Shown: positions 25,711-34,279 of the stretch, one piece after another | Numbering within the stretch: position 1 is the stretch's first letter | Layout: each line of letters opens with the position of its first letter | Source: Palsa-1392 sp036490335 | GTDB lineage: Bacteria > Verrucomicrobiota > Verrucomicrobiia > Chthoniobacterales > UBA10450 | DNA: 64,000 nt | NCBI GenBank assembly: GCA_036490335.1 | Contig: DASXEB010000016.1 | Location: forward strand, 92,486-156,485 | Direction of reading: 5' to 3' | Made by a program: the position numbers and the translations under genes | Notes under the pieces: model-generated | The model's input: the letters and a program-made list of their open reading frames with translations, nothing else | Databases searched by the model: none | What the model was told of the DNA's origin: nothing

Positions 25711-26396
25711 TCAGAGCCGAAAAACGGTCGCACCTGCCCGAAGTTCGCGCGGGGCCGCGTCGCGCTGAAACAACCTCGCGCCGTTTGTTCCGCCAAGCCG
25801 GCCTTCGCCTCTCTCGAGCCGCAGCCAGGCGCCTTCGCGCAAACCGATCACGGGGGTTTCGTTCTCCTCGAGAAACTGAAGGATTCGCTCTTCGCGCGTC
25901 TCACCCATGTGCGTGGAATTTGGATCAGGATCGAGATAGTGGGGATTGATCTGCATCGGGATCAAAACGAGGGCGGCTCGACGATCGGCATGTCGTTTGT
26001 CGTGCAAATTGTCGGGCAGGCGAGATTCGAACCCGCACTCGATCCGAGATACGCGGCCCCCGCTTCCACGCGATCGCGGAGGATGCCTAACAAATCCAGG
26101 TCATACATCGTCTTGAGAAGCCGAAAGGTGTTCCCCCCGCCGACGAAGACCGCCTCCGCCTTTTCGATCGCGGCGGCCGGCGAAGAAGCTTCATGAATTG
26201 CTTCGACCTTGTAACCCATCCGGCCGAGCCGTTCTTCGACGCGCGCGAAATAGCTCGCCCGATCAGCGAGCGCATAGGGAAAAAAGAGAACGCGTTTCGT
26301 GTCGCCGAAAAACTCGTGAATGACTTCTTCGGCGTAATCGAGAGAGTTGCTGCCGCTGACGCTGGAGCTGCTCAGGAGAAGGATCCGTTTGTGCAA
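25711..26396 (-). pseudogene. pepE: Dipeptidase E (PepE), frameshifted
   Basis: The N-terminal part (from ATG 26396) reads through FVGGGNTFRLL and LGSSAGSNLACPTICTTNDMPIVEPPSF and stops. In another frame the C-terminal part continues ALVLIPMQINPHYLDPDPNS, HMGETREERI and LREGAWL to 25711. GSSAGSN holds the nucleophilic Ser of S51 Asp-dipeptidases. The junction at about 25963-25985 lacks about four residues expected between PPS and LVLIP. A deletion of 13 bases between two CTCGTTT repeats would explain both the loss and the frame change. It lies beside another frameshifted gene. Confidence 0.78.
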
Positions 26397-26436
26397 GCTC
26401 GCGTTGGAAGGTGACGCCTAGTTTGTCTTTGACACG

Positions 26437-26454
26437 AGTCCTTTACTCGTTAGG
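26437..26454 (+). repeat. Extended intergenic form of the dispersed word
   Basis: AGTCCTTTACTCGTTAGG, shared with copies at 45636, 47788 and 52262 and with close variants elsewhere. It lies between the PepE start and the end of the hybrid kinase gene. Confidence 0.7.
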
Positions 26455-28126
26455 TAAAAGAGACGATCGCCGGAAAAGGCGCCGACGCAATCGCCGCCTC
26501 CAGCACGCGAATATCGACCGGCTTGGTCAGGTGCGCGCAAAAGCCGCAGGCGCGGCTGCGCGCGACGTCAGCATCCATCCCATAACCGCTCAACGCGATG
26601 CCCGGCATGCCCTGGGTGCGATGTAACTCCGCCATTAACTCATAGCCGTCGCCATCAGGAAGGCCAAGATCGGAAATCAAAAGGTCGCAGTTACCCGCGG
26701 CAGCCCGCGCGCGCGCCGCTTCGCTCGTCGCGACCGCGACAACCACATGTCCGCGACGCTGCAATAACTGGGCTAATGTCACGCGGGTTTGTTCGTGGTC
26801 TTCAACCAGCAGGATGTGTCGGTTCTGTTGCGGAGTCAGCGTCGCCTCGCCGGTATGCGGCGGTGTGTCGGTTGCGTTCGCGGCTTTTTCCAAGGGTAAC
26901 TCAATGCGAAAAGTTGCGCCCTGGCCGCGGCCTTTACTCTCGGCGAGGATCCTGCCGTTTTGTAACTCGACGAGCCGGCGAGTGATCGCAAGGCCGAGAC
27001 CGACTCCGCCAAAGCGATGGCCGTACTCATTATCTTCCTGGATAAAAGCATCGAAGACGCGCCCGAGCATTTCCGGGTCGATACCGACACCGGTGTCACT
27101 GACTTCAACTTCAAATATCTCTTCGGTCTGGCGCGAGTTACTCGTTCGCACACTTACCGAACCACCAGCGGGAGTAAACTTGACCGCGTTCTTGAGCACG
27201 TTCCAAAAAATCTGCTGCAAACGGACGGCGTCTGCCTTGATCGTATGCTGCGGGGCGGCGAGCTCGAGAGTTACCTGGATTTTTTGCTCTTCAATGTCGC
27301 TGCGAAGAATGTCGTAGGCATGTCGAAGCGCGGCGTGAGCGTCGATCGGTCGAAAGTCGAGACGCAATTTACCGCCGGTGATGCGAGTGATGTCGAGTAA
27401 GTCATCGACCAGCCGCGCCTGAAGCGCAATGCCTTTGGCGATGACATTAATGTCGTCGCGCACGCGCGCCGGCAGAGTCTTGTCTTCGGCGAGCGACGTC
27501 GCAAGGAGCAAGGCGGGATTGAGCGGCGTTCGTAACTCATGAGATAGCGCGGCGAGAAAGTCATCCTTCGCGCGCGTGGCCGCTTCGGCGCGGCTTTTCG
27601 CGGCTTCGGCACTCAAGCGCGCGGCTTCGGCAGTTTCGAAAAGCGCGCGGATCTGAGTGGCGCTTTCGCGCAGAGCGGCATTGGCCTGCTCTAGCTTCGC
27701 GGTCCGCTCGGCGACCTTTTGTTGTAACTCGAGCGCGTGTTGCGATTGCTGCAATGCATATCGAATCGAACGTTCGAGCGCGCCGGCATCGATCTCGCCT
27801 TTGACGAGATAATCGGCGGCGCCGGCTTCGAGCGCCTGCAAGGCGAGATCGCGATCGCCTTCGCCCGTGAGCAGGATGACCGGCGCCTTGCAACCGCGCT
27901 CAAGGGCTTCGCGTAAGAGGAGCAGGCCATCTTTTTTGCCGAGCCGATAGTCAAGCAAACAGGCATCATGTTCGCATCGACTTATACTCGTTAGGCCAGA
28001 TTCGAAATCTTTCGCCCATTCCACCTGGACCTTGCTGCCCGGAATTTCCGCGAGCAATTCCTTCGTCAAGACATAGTCGTCGGGATCGTCCTCGATCAGG
28101 AGCACCCGCAACTGGCTCTTATCCAT
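26450..28126 (-). CDS. Hybrid histidine kinase (REC-HisKA-HATPase-REC)
   Basis: 558 residues. An N-terminal receiver (LLIEDDPDD, phospho-Asp in CLLDYRLG about residue 59) is followed by a coiled coil (about 125-185), HisKA with SHELRTPLNP (phospho-His about 196) and HATPase with N (WNVLKNAVKFTP) and G boxes DTGVGID and GLGLAI. The C-terminal receiver has ISDLGLPDGDG. No membrane segment or sensor domain is present, so input must come through the first receiver, probably from the regulator gene just upstream whose end it overlaps by 8 bases. Confidence 0.9.
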   Translation of the reverse strand: MDKSQLRVLLIEDDPDDYVLTKELLAEIPGSKVQVEWAKDFESGLTSISRCEHDACLLDYRLGKKDGLLLLREALERGCKAPVILLTGEGDRDLALQALEAGAADYLVKGEIDAGALERSIRYALQQSQHALELQQKVAERTAKLEQANAALRESATQIRALFETAEAARLSAEAAKSRAEAATRAKDDFLAALSHELRTPLNPALLLATSLAEDKTLPARVRDDINVIAKGIALQARLVDDLLDITRITGGKLRLDFRPIDAHAALRHAYDILRSDIEEQKIQVTLELAAPQHTIKADAVRLQQIFWNVLKNAVKFTPAGGSVSVRTSNSRQTEEIFEVEVSDTGVGIDPEMLGRVFDAFIQEDNEYGHRFGGVGLGLAITRRLVELQNGRILAESKGRGQGATFRIELPLEKAANATDTPPHTGEATLTPQQNRHILLVEDHEQTRVTLAQLLQRRGHVVVAVATSEAARARAAAGNCDLLISDLGLPDGDGYELMAELHRTQGMPGIALSGYGMDADVARSRACGFCAHLTKPVDIRVLEAAIASAPFPAIVSFT

Positions 28127-28586
28127 GCTCGCCTCCGTTTTCGCCCGGCAGGGCCACGATCTCGAGCCAGTATTTGCCGAGCACTTTCACCACTTCTGCC
28201 ATCGCGGCGAAAGTGACCGGCTTTGTAATGTAGGAGGCGGCCGACAAGTCATAGGTGCGATAGATATCCTCTTCCGCTTTCGAAGTGGTGAGGATGACTA
28301 CGCGGATGTTTTTCAAGCCAGGATCGGCTTTGATCTCCTTGAGCGCTTCGCGGCCGTCCTTCTTCGGCATGTTTAAGTCGAGAAGGATAAGGCCCGGGCG
28401 CGGTGAGGTCGCCGGGTCTTCGTACTTGCCGCGGCGTTTCAGGTAATCGAGTAACTCCACGCCATCCTCGACGAAGCGCAGGTCGTTGACGAGGCGGCTT
28501 TCCTCGAATGCTTCCTTTGTCATGAGACGATCATCCGCGTCGTCATCCGCCATCAGGATTGTAATTGGCTTGCCTTGTATTTCCAT
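28119..28586 (-). CDS. Rcp1-like single-domain response regulator
   Basis: About 155 residues. ATG 28586 (MEIQGK) has an AAAGGA ribosome-binding site; an earlier ATG at 28604 overlaps the upstream kinase stop. Acidic triad DDDADD near residue 13, phospho-Asp in LILLDLNMPKKDG, Thr in ILTTS and Lys in YITKPV are intact. Rcp1-type receivers usually pair with phytochrome-like kinases having the same HisKA type as the upstream gene. It is sandwiched in frame-overlapping order between the two kinases and would carry phosphate from one to the other. Confidence 0.88.
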   Translation of the reverse strand: MEIQGKPITILMADDDADDRLMTKEAFEESRLVNDLRFVEDGVELLDYLKRRGKYEDPATSPRPGLILLDLNMPKKDGREALKEIKADPGLKNIRVVILTTSKAEEDIYRTYDLSAASYITKPVTFAAMAEVVKVLGKYWLEIVALPGENGGEHG

Positions 28587-28600
28587 TCGTTCGGTTCCTT

Positions 28601-30058
28601 TCATGTTTGTCTTATTGGTAGGGTAACAAAAAATGTCGCGCCTTCGCCTGGCGCGCTGCGGGCAGTGATGCTGCCATGATGTCTTTCGACGATTTTACGA
28701 CATATAGCCAGTCCCATGCCGGTGCCTTCGTATTCCTGACGGCCATGGAGGCGCTGAAAAAGCTCGAAAATGCGATCGAGATAAATCTCTTCGAAGCCGA
28801 TTCCGTTATCACGCACGGCCAGCTCACAACGCGGGATTTCGCCGTTGCCCTCGAGCGGCGGAAGCAGGCGGCTTTTCAATTCGATCACCGGCGACTCGTT
28901 AGGCCGGCGGAATTTCAAACCGTTGCCGATCAGATTTTGTAACAGTTGCCGCATCTGCATCGGATCGGCTTCGAGCTCCGGCAAGGCGCCGACCTCGACG
29001 CGCGCGCCGGTTTCTTCAATCCTGTCTTCGAGATCTGAGACGACTTCCGCCGCGGTCGCGGAAAGATCGACCCTGGCAAAAGGCTGGGCCTTGCTCGTGA
29101 CGCGCGAAAAAGTCAGCAGCGCATCGATCAGACTGCGCATGCGCGTCGCCGACGACTGCATGCGCGCGAGATAATCGCGGCCTTGTTCGCCGAGAACCGA
29201 AGAACTGCGCGTCTGCAACCGGTCGCCGAAAGCCTGGATTTTGCGCAACGGTTCCTGCAAATCGTGCGAAGCGACGGAGGCGAACTGCTCAAGCTCGCGA
29301 TTACTGCGTTCGAGCGCTTCGTTTGTCGCGGAAAGATCGGCGGTGCGTTGCTCGACGCGCTTTTCCAGCTCGGCGTTGGCGCGGTTGAGCGCTTCCGCGC
29401 CGCGGCGACGGGTCGCAAGCTCGCGCGCCGTGAGCCAGTAAGCCGCCACCACCATGCCGACGCCTAACAATGTCGTGAGGTATTGGGTCATCAATGCCAT
29501 CCGATAACTCGCGTGCGATTCCGCGTCGCGGACTCGCAAGAGCCGCAACTCTTCATTCCGCATCTCGGCGAGCAACGACGAGATCGCTTCCATTTTCAGC
29601 CGGCCGCGACCTGCCTGCACAAAGGCGCGACCACCTTCAATGCCTTGTGCGTCGCGCATCGCGACGCCCTGCCGCAACAACGTCAGCCGGTCGGCGACTA
29701 GCGGCTCGAGTCGCGCGATCCTTTCCGTTTGCGACTGATTATCGATCGTCAACGATCGCACGGTTTGCACATCGCGCGCGACCGCGTCGGCCGCCGCGTG
29801 GTAAGGCTCGAGATAAGTCGGGTCCCCGGTTAGAAGATAGCTGCGCTGACTTGTCTCCGCACTCGCAAGCGCGGCAAGGATGTCGCGCAATTCATCGAGG
29901 ACTTGCTGAGTGTGAATCACCAAGCCGTCATTATGAGAAATGCGATGGATATTATTCGACGCGACCCAGCCACTGCCGATCAAGACGATGATGGCGAGGG
30001 TAAAAAAAAGGGTCGCGAATGTGCCGACCGACTGCTTTGTCTCCCGTTTTTCCTCCAT
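28601..30058 (-). CDS. CHASE3-type membrane sensor histidine kinase
   Basis: About 485 residues from ATG 30058 (MEEKRETKQS). A first membrane helix (about 13-32) is followed by a periplasmic four-helix CHASE3-like domain with ETSQRSYLLTGD, a second membrane helix (about 190-210), coiled coil, HisKA with SHDLQEPLRKI (phospho-His) and HATPase with NLIGNGLKFR, DNGIGF and GTGMGLAI. The SHDLQEPLRK form is typical of kinases paired with Rcp1-like regulators, and one follows with an ATGA overlap. The open frame to 30166 is not supported. Confidence 0.88.
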   Translation of the reverse strand: MEEKRETKQSVGTFATLFFTLAIIVLIGSGWVASNNIHRISHNDGLVIHTQQVLDELRDILAALASAETSQRSYLLTGDPTYLEPYHAAADAVARDVQTVRSLTIDNQSQTERIARLEPLVADRLTLLRQGVAMRDAQGIEGGRAFVQAGRGRLKMEAISSLLAEMRNEELRLLRVRDAESHASYRMALMTQYLTTLLGVGMVVAAYWLTARELATRRRGAEALNRANAELEKRVEQRTADLSATNEALERSNRELEQFASVASHDLQEPLRKIQAFGDRLQTRSSSVLGEQGRDYLARMQSSATRMRSLIDALLTFSRVTSKAQPFARVDLSATAAEVVSDLEDRIEETGARVEVGALPELEADPMQMRQLLQNLIGNGLKFRRPNESPVIELKSRLLPPLEGNGEIPRCELAVRDNGIGFEEIYLDRIFELFQRLHGRQEYEGTGMGLAICRKIVERHHGSITARSAPGEGATFFVTLPIRQT

Positions 30059-30331
30059 GCGCGATCCGTTTCGACGGCAACAATCTTCCGGCCCGGTCGA
30101 TCCGCAAGAGCAGGCGCGCGAAATAAACGAAGGCCGGCAGGTCGACGAACAACCTGATCTTCGCAAATGGATTCGTTAGGCAGGCTGATCTCGCTCGCGA
30201 CTAACGAACAAAAGACGAGCGGGAAACGCATCAGGTCTTCATCGATTCACCATCCGCCTTTCGCCTAACAAAAATAAGATTGGCAACACGCCGCGCCGCC
30301 TTGTAACCTCCGCCGAAACACCATTACACCT

Positions 30332-31555
30332 ATGTTTGATACAGGAACTACCGGCTTCATGCTCCTCGCCACCAGCCTCGTCATGTTAATGACTCCGGGC
30401 CTCGCTTTCTTCTACGGAGGATTGGCCGGGCGGCGAAACATTCTCGGCATCATGATCCAGAGCTTCGTCTCGATGGGTATCACGACCATCCTCTGGTTCA
30501 TCTGCGGTTACTCGCTTTGTTTCAGCGGCAACGCGCTCGGCGGACTGATCGGCAATCTCGACAAGGCTTTCATGCACGGTGTGACTCTCAATTCGCCCTT
30601 TCCCGGCAATCATAAGTTACCCGAGTTCGTTTTCATGGCTTATCAAATGATGTTCGCCATCATAACTCCGGCCCTGATTACCGGCGCCTTTATCAATCGA
30701 GTTACCTTTAAGGCCTATCTCTGCTTTCTCGTCCTTTGGCAGTTACTCGTCTACTATCCCTTCGTCCACATGGTCTGGGGCGGAGGCCTGCTTGCGCAGC
30801 TCGGCGTCCTCGATTTCGCCGGCGGCATCGTCGTTCACGCCATCGCGGGCTTCGCGGCGCTCGCTTCCGTCTTCTATGTCGGGCAACGCCGCGATCGCGA
30901 GTCGCCGCCAAATAGCATTCCACTTATAGCTATCGGCACCGGCTTACTCTGGTTTGGCTGGTACGGCTTTAATGCCGGGAGCGAGCTGGATGTCAACGCC
31001 ATCACCGGCCTTGCCTTTCTTAACACCGATGTCGCCGCCTCCTTTGCCGCGATTACCTGGATGGTGATCGAATGGAGCGCGCAACGACGTCCGAAATTTG
31101 TCGGGCTTCTGACCGGCGCGGTCGCGGGGCTCGCCACCATCACTCCGGCGGCCGGCTATGTCTCACTGCCATCGGCGGCAATCATCGGCATCGCGGCCGG
31201 AGCGATCTGCTATCTCGCGGTGCATTTGAAAAACAAACTCGGCTGGGACGACGCGCTCGACGTCTGGGGAGTGCATGGCGTCGGCGGAGCGCTCGGCGTG
31301 ATTTTACTCGGCGTCTTTGCCAGCAGGGCGGTCAATGCGGCCGGCGCGAATGGGCTGCTTGCGGGAGGAAGTCACTTCTTCATTCTGCAATGCGCGGCGG
31401 TGATCGGGGCATCGATTTACGCCTTCGTTTTTACCTACGTCATGCTCGCGATCATCAATATTTTCACGACCGTAAAAGTCTCCGAAGCTGATGAAGACCT
31501 GGGTCTCGATGCCTCGCTCCACGGCGAACAAGCGTATGATACCGGCGTCCTCTGA
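30332..31555 (+). CDS. amtB: Ammonium transporter
   Basis: Amt/Rh family inner-membrane protein, 407 residues, about eleven membrane helices. Conserved stretches include MTPGLAFFYGGL near residue 20, the GGIVVHAIAG region with a pore histidine, GLLWFGWYGFNAGS and DVWGVHGVGGALGVILLG with the second pore histidine. No signal sequence precedes helix 1, and no glnK is adjacent, unlike the usual glnK-amtB pair. Ile and Leu are often encoded by ATA and TTA here, unlike most neighbours. It conducts NH4+/NH3 under nitrogen limitation. Confidence 0.93.
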   Translation: MFDTGTTGFMLLATSLVMLMTPGLAFFYGGLAGRRNILGIMIQSFVSMGITTILWFICGYSLCFSGNALGGLIGNLDKAFMHGVTLNSPFPGNHKLPEFVFMAYQMMFAIITPALITGAFINRVTFKAYLCFLVLWQLLVYYPFVHMVWGGGLLAQLGVLDFAGGIVVHAIAGFAALASVFYVGQRRDRESPPNSIPLIAIGTGLLWFGWYGFNAGSELDVNAITGLAFLNTDVAASFAAITWMVIEWSAQRRPKFVGLLTGAVAGLATITPAAGYVSLPSAAIIGIAAGAICYLAVHLKNKLGWDDALDVWGVHGVGGALGVILLGVFASRAVNAAGANGLLAGGSHFFILQCAAVIGASIYAFVFTYVMLAIINIFTTVKVSEADEDLGLDASLHGEQAYDTGVL

Positions 31556-31577
31556 GTTATACTCGTTAGGCCAAACC

Positions 31578-31901
31578 ATGAGTGAAGTCATCGTCATCGT
31601 CGCCTATCTTCCGAAAAGCGGGAAGAACGCCGAAGTCTTGGACCTCGTCCGCAACCGCGTCCCGACCTTGAAGACGGAAGGGCTTGTCACCGATCGCGAA
31701 CCAGTCATCATGCGGGCGCGCGATGGCGCAATTATCGAAGTCTCTGAGTGGAAATCGCGGGCTGCGATCGAAGCCGCGCATCAAAACCCCAGAGTCCTTG
31801 CGATGTGGGACAAGTTCTTTGCCGTTTGCGACTGCGTGCCGCTCAATACCATCGCGGAAACGCGCGATATGTTTGCCGGCTTCGAGCCTTTGCCAAGCTG
31901 A
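31578..31901 (+). CDS. ABM-domain (antibiotic biosynthesis monooxygenase-like) protein
   Basis: 107 residues from ATG 31578. A ferredoxin-like beta-alpha-beta fold of the ABM/EthD type is suggested by VIVIVAYLPKSGKNAEVLDLVR, REPVIMRARDG..IEVSEWKS and HQNPRVLAMWDKFF. Such small proteins include heme- or quinone-modifying monooxygenases and many of unknown role. The start is preceded 7 bases upstream by CTCGTTAGGC, and the stop is followed 19 bases later by a 77-base inverted structure bounded by GCCTAAC and GTTAGGC, so the gene has the layout of an integron cassette. Confidence 0.78.
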   Translation: MSEVIVIVAYLPKSGKNAEVLDLVRNRVPTLKTEGLVTDREPVIMRARDGAIIEVSEWKSRAAIEAAHQNPRVLAMWDKFFAVCDCVPLNTIAETRDMFAGFEPLPS

Positions 31902-31920
31902 CCCTGACCGCTGCTTTTCC

Positions 31921-31997
31921 GCCTAACGATCATAAGACTCGGCGCTCTCCGAGCTTTTCCACCCGGAGAGCCGCGGCCAGTCTTTTACTCGTTAGGC
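31921..31997. terminator. Bidirectional terminator bounded by an inverted motif pair (attC-like)
   Basis: Outer arms GCCTAACGA (31921-31929) and TCGTTAGGC (31989-31997), inner arms AAGACT/AGTCTT and CTCTCCG/CGGAGAG, with unpaired spacers between. T-rich stretches occur on both strands. It separates the convergent ABM and katE genes. Its architecture (GCCTAAC, spacer, second box, variable stem, second box, spacer, GTTAGGC) also matches an integron attC site. Confidence 0.7.
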
Positions 31998-32006
31998 CAA
32001 TCGGCC

Positions 32007-34175
32007 TTAGGCGGGAATGTTTGCGATCTTTTCTCGATCCCAATTCCGATGTTGCGCGATCGCTTTGATGAAGCGCGCCGAGACCTTCTTCGCGTCGCTC
32101 TTCCCATCGGCAAAAACGGCGGGATCGCTTTTGACCGACTTATCATCGAGCGGAATCGCGGAAGCGCGCAATAGCTTTACGCCTTCGCCGGTAGCTGCGA
32201 TCGCCTTGCAATGTTTGTAGGTCTCGTTGACGAAGTGCAGAGCGCGTTCGTCTTTCGCCAGGCTGGCCGCGCTCTTCGCGCCGCCCGGAATATACGTGGC
32301 GTCGAAAAGCACTGAGGCTGCGTTGAGCAGACTCATATCGACTTTCACCGCGGCGCCTTTGGCGCTCTTCACGCTGCCGCCACGCGGGCCGATGATCTTC
32401 ACCATCGCTCCTTCACTCGTTAGGGCTTTTTTCATCGTGTTCAGGTCGTTGTCATCGACGCCGCCAGCGACGAGAAAGGCAATCTTTCGCGTGCGAATCG
32501 TGTTCTTCACCGTGTTCGCCATGCTGAGCGCGGGGGACTTATTGTAAGTGTTTTTCATCGGCTTGGATTCCGTCTCTTTGCCGGCATCGGCACCGACGGC
32601 CCGGTTGGTCCGACCTTCAACCGAGCTGGGAACATCGAGGCCGAGACCTTCCGCGATGCCGCTGGCGAGACGCTTGTCCACTTTATTCAGCATGCCGAGC
32701 ATGCGCTCGACGATCGCCGGCCGAGTGACATTCCCGAGCTCAAAGGTGAGCGCGTTGATGATGTGCTGCCGTTCGTAAGGCGCCATGCTGTTAAAGAAGA
32801 GCGCGGCCTGGCTGAAGTGGTCGAAGAATTTTGCCGTCTTCCCGCGCACTTTCGCGCCTTGCAGTTTCTCCATGTAACTAACGAATCCGCCCGCGTTTTC
32901 CCTGGCCTCCATCGGACAGCCGCTGCTGATCGTGTTCGGAAAATAACTCGTCTCGCCGCGATTGACGATCTGCTGCATATGACCATCGCGTTGGTTATTG
33001 TGCATCGGACACGTCGGACGATTGATTGGAATCTGCGCGAAGTTAGGACCACCGAGCCGGGTCAGTTGCGTGTCGGTGTACGAAAAGAGCCGGCCTTGCA
33101 GGAGCGGGTCGTCGCTAAAGTCGATGCCACTGACCAAGTGGCCCGGATGAAAAGCTACCTGTTCCGTTTCCGCAAAGTAGTTATCAGGATTGCGATTGAG
33201 AACCAGCTTGCCTAACGGTGTCACCGGCACGATTTCCTCGGGAATGATCTTGGTCGGGTCGAGCAAATCGAAATCGAACTTATGCTCGTCCTTTTCCTCC
33301 ACGATCTGAACGCCGAATTCCCATTCTGGAAAATCGCCCGTCTCGATCGCGTCCCATAAGTCGCGCCGATGGAAATCCGGATCGTTCCCGGAAATTTTCT
33401 GCGCTTCATCCCACAGCACCGAATGCATCCCGAGCTTCGGCTTGAAATGAAACTTCACGAAGCGCGACTTACCCGCCTTGTTGATGAAGCGGAACGTGTG
33501 AATGCCGAAACCTTCCATCATGCGCAGGCTCCGCGGAATCGCGCGATCCGACATCACCCACATGAGCATGTGAAATGTCTCGGGCGTGAGCGAAATGAAA
33601 TCGTAAAAGGTGTCGTGCGCCGAAGCGGCCTGCGGGATTTCGTTATGCGGCTCCGGTTTTACGGCGTGGATGAGATCGGGAAACTTGATCGCGTCCTGAA
33701 TAAAGAAGACGGGAATGTTGTTGCCGACCATGTCGAAGATACCTTCGTCGGTATAAAACTTGATCGCGAAACCGCGCACGTCGCGCGCTAGATCGCTCGA
33801 GCCGCGCGAGCCCGCGACGGTCGAGAAACGGAGAAAGACCGGAGTCTTGCGCGACGGATCATTCAGGAAACCCGCTTTCGTCAGGTCGGGCACAGCTTTG
33901 TAACATTGGAAGTAACCGTGCGCCGCCACGCCGCGCGCATGCACGGCGCGCTCCGGGATCCGTTCGTGATCGAAATGCGTGATCTTTTCCCGCATGAGAA
34001 AATCTTCGAGCAGGGAAGGACCGCGTTCGCCGGCTTTGAGCGTGTTGTTCGTGTCGTTGATCGGCACGCCCTGATTCGAGGTCAGCGTCGTTGCGTCCAT
34101 TTCGGAAATGTCCGGCGCCAGCTCCTTGATTTTTCCTGTCTCGCTATCGGTTCTTTTCGTTTTGATTTTCGGCAT
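32007..34175 (-). CDS. katE: Large-subunit catalase (HPII type)
   Basis: 722 residues, the size of clade 2 catalases. The catalase core has FDHERIPERAVHARG with the distal His (about 75), FFIQDAIKFPD, and the proximal heme Tyr in RLFSYTDTQLTRLGGPNF. The C-terminal 170 residues form the DJ-1/PfpI-like domain typical of HPII (KIAFLVAGGVDD onward). It degrades H2O2 to water and oxygen in the cytoplasm. It is divergent from oxyR across a 102-base gap with an OxyR-type operator, so peroxide control is likely. Confidence 0.95.
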   Translation of the reverse strand: MPKIKTKRTDSETGKIKELAPDISEMDATTLTSNQGVPINDTNNTLKAGERGPSLLEDFLMREKITHFDHERIPERAVHARGVAAHGYFQCYKAVPDLTKAGFLNDPSRKTPVFLRFSTVAGSRGSSDLARDVRGFAIKFYTDEGIFDMVGNNIPVFFIQDAIKFPDLIHAVKPEPHNEIPQAASAHDTFYDFISLTPETFHMLMWVMSDRAIPRSLRMMEGFGIHTFRFINKAGKSRFVKFHFKPKLGMHSVLWDEAQKISGNDPDFHRRDLWDAIETGDFPEWEFGVQIVEEKDEHKFDFDLLDPTKIIPEEIVPVTPLGKLVLNRNPDNYFAETEQVAFHPGHLVSGIDFSDDPLLQGRLFSYTDTQLTRLGGPNFAQIPINRPTCPMHNNQRDGHMQQIVNRGETSYFPNTISSGCPMEARENAGGFVSYMEKLQGAKVRGKTAKFFDHFSQAALFFNSMAPYERQHIINALTFELGNVTRPAIVERMLGMLNKVDKRLASGIAEGLGLDVPSSVEGRTNRAVGADAGKETESKPMKNTYNKSPALSMANTVKNTIRTRKIAFLVAGGVDDNDLNTMKKALTSEGAMVKIIGPRGGSVKSAKGAAVKVDMSLLNAASVLFDATYIPGGAKSAASLAKDERALHFVNETYKHCKAIAATGEGVKLLRASAIPLDDKSVKSDPAVFADGKSDAKKVSARFIKAIAQHRNWDREKIANIPA

Positions 34176-34253
34176 AAGATCCCTTTTCGAATTTTTCGCT
34201 TCTCTCGGCTCGCAAATTAGCGATATCCGTGATAGGTGAGAAAGACGTTCTTT

Positions 34254-34279
34254 CTATTCAATCGATAGGCACTGCCTAT
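34254..34279. promoter_or_regulatory. OxyR-type operator between katE and oxyR
   Basis: CTAT-N7-ATAG-N7-CTAT at 34254-34257, 34265-34268 and 34276-34279, three of the four tetranucleotides of the OxyR consensus at the right spacing. The inner part, ATAGGCACTGCCTAT, is a perfect 15-base palindrome and contains a LysR T-N11-A box. It overlaps the oxyR start codon, suggesting autoregulation as well as control of katE. Confidence 0.72.
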
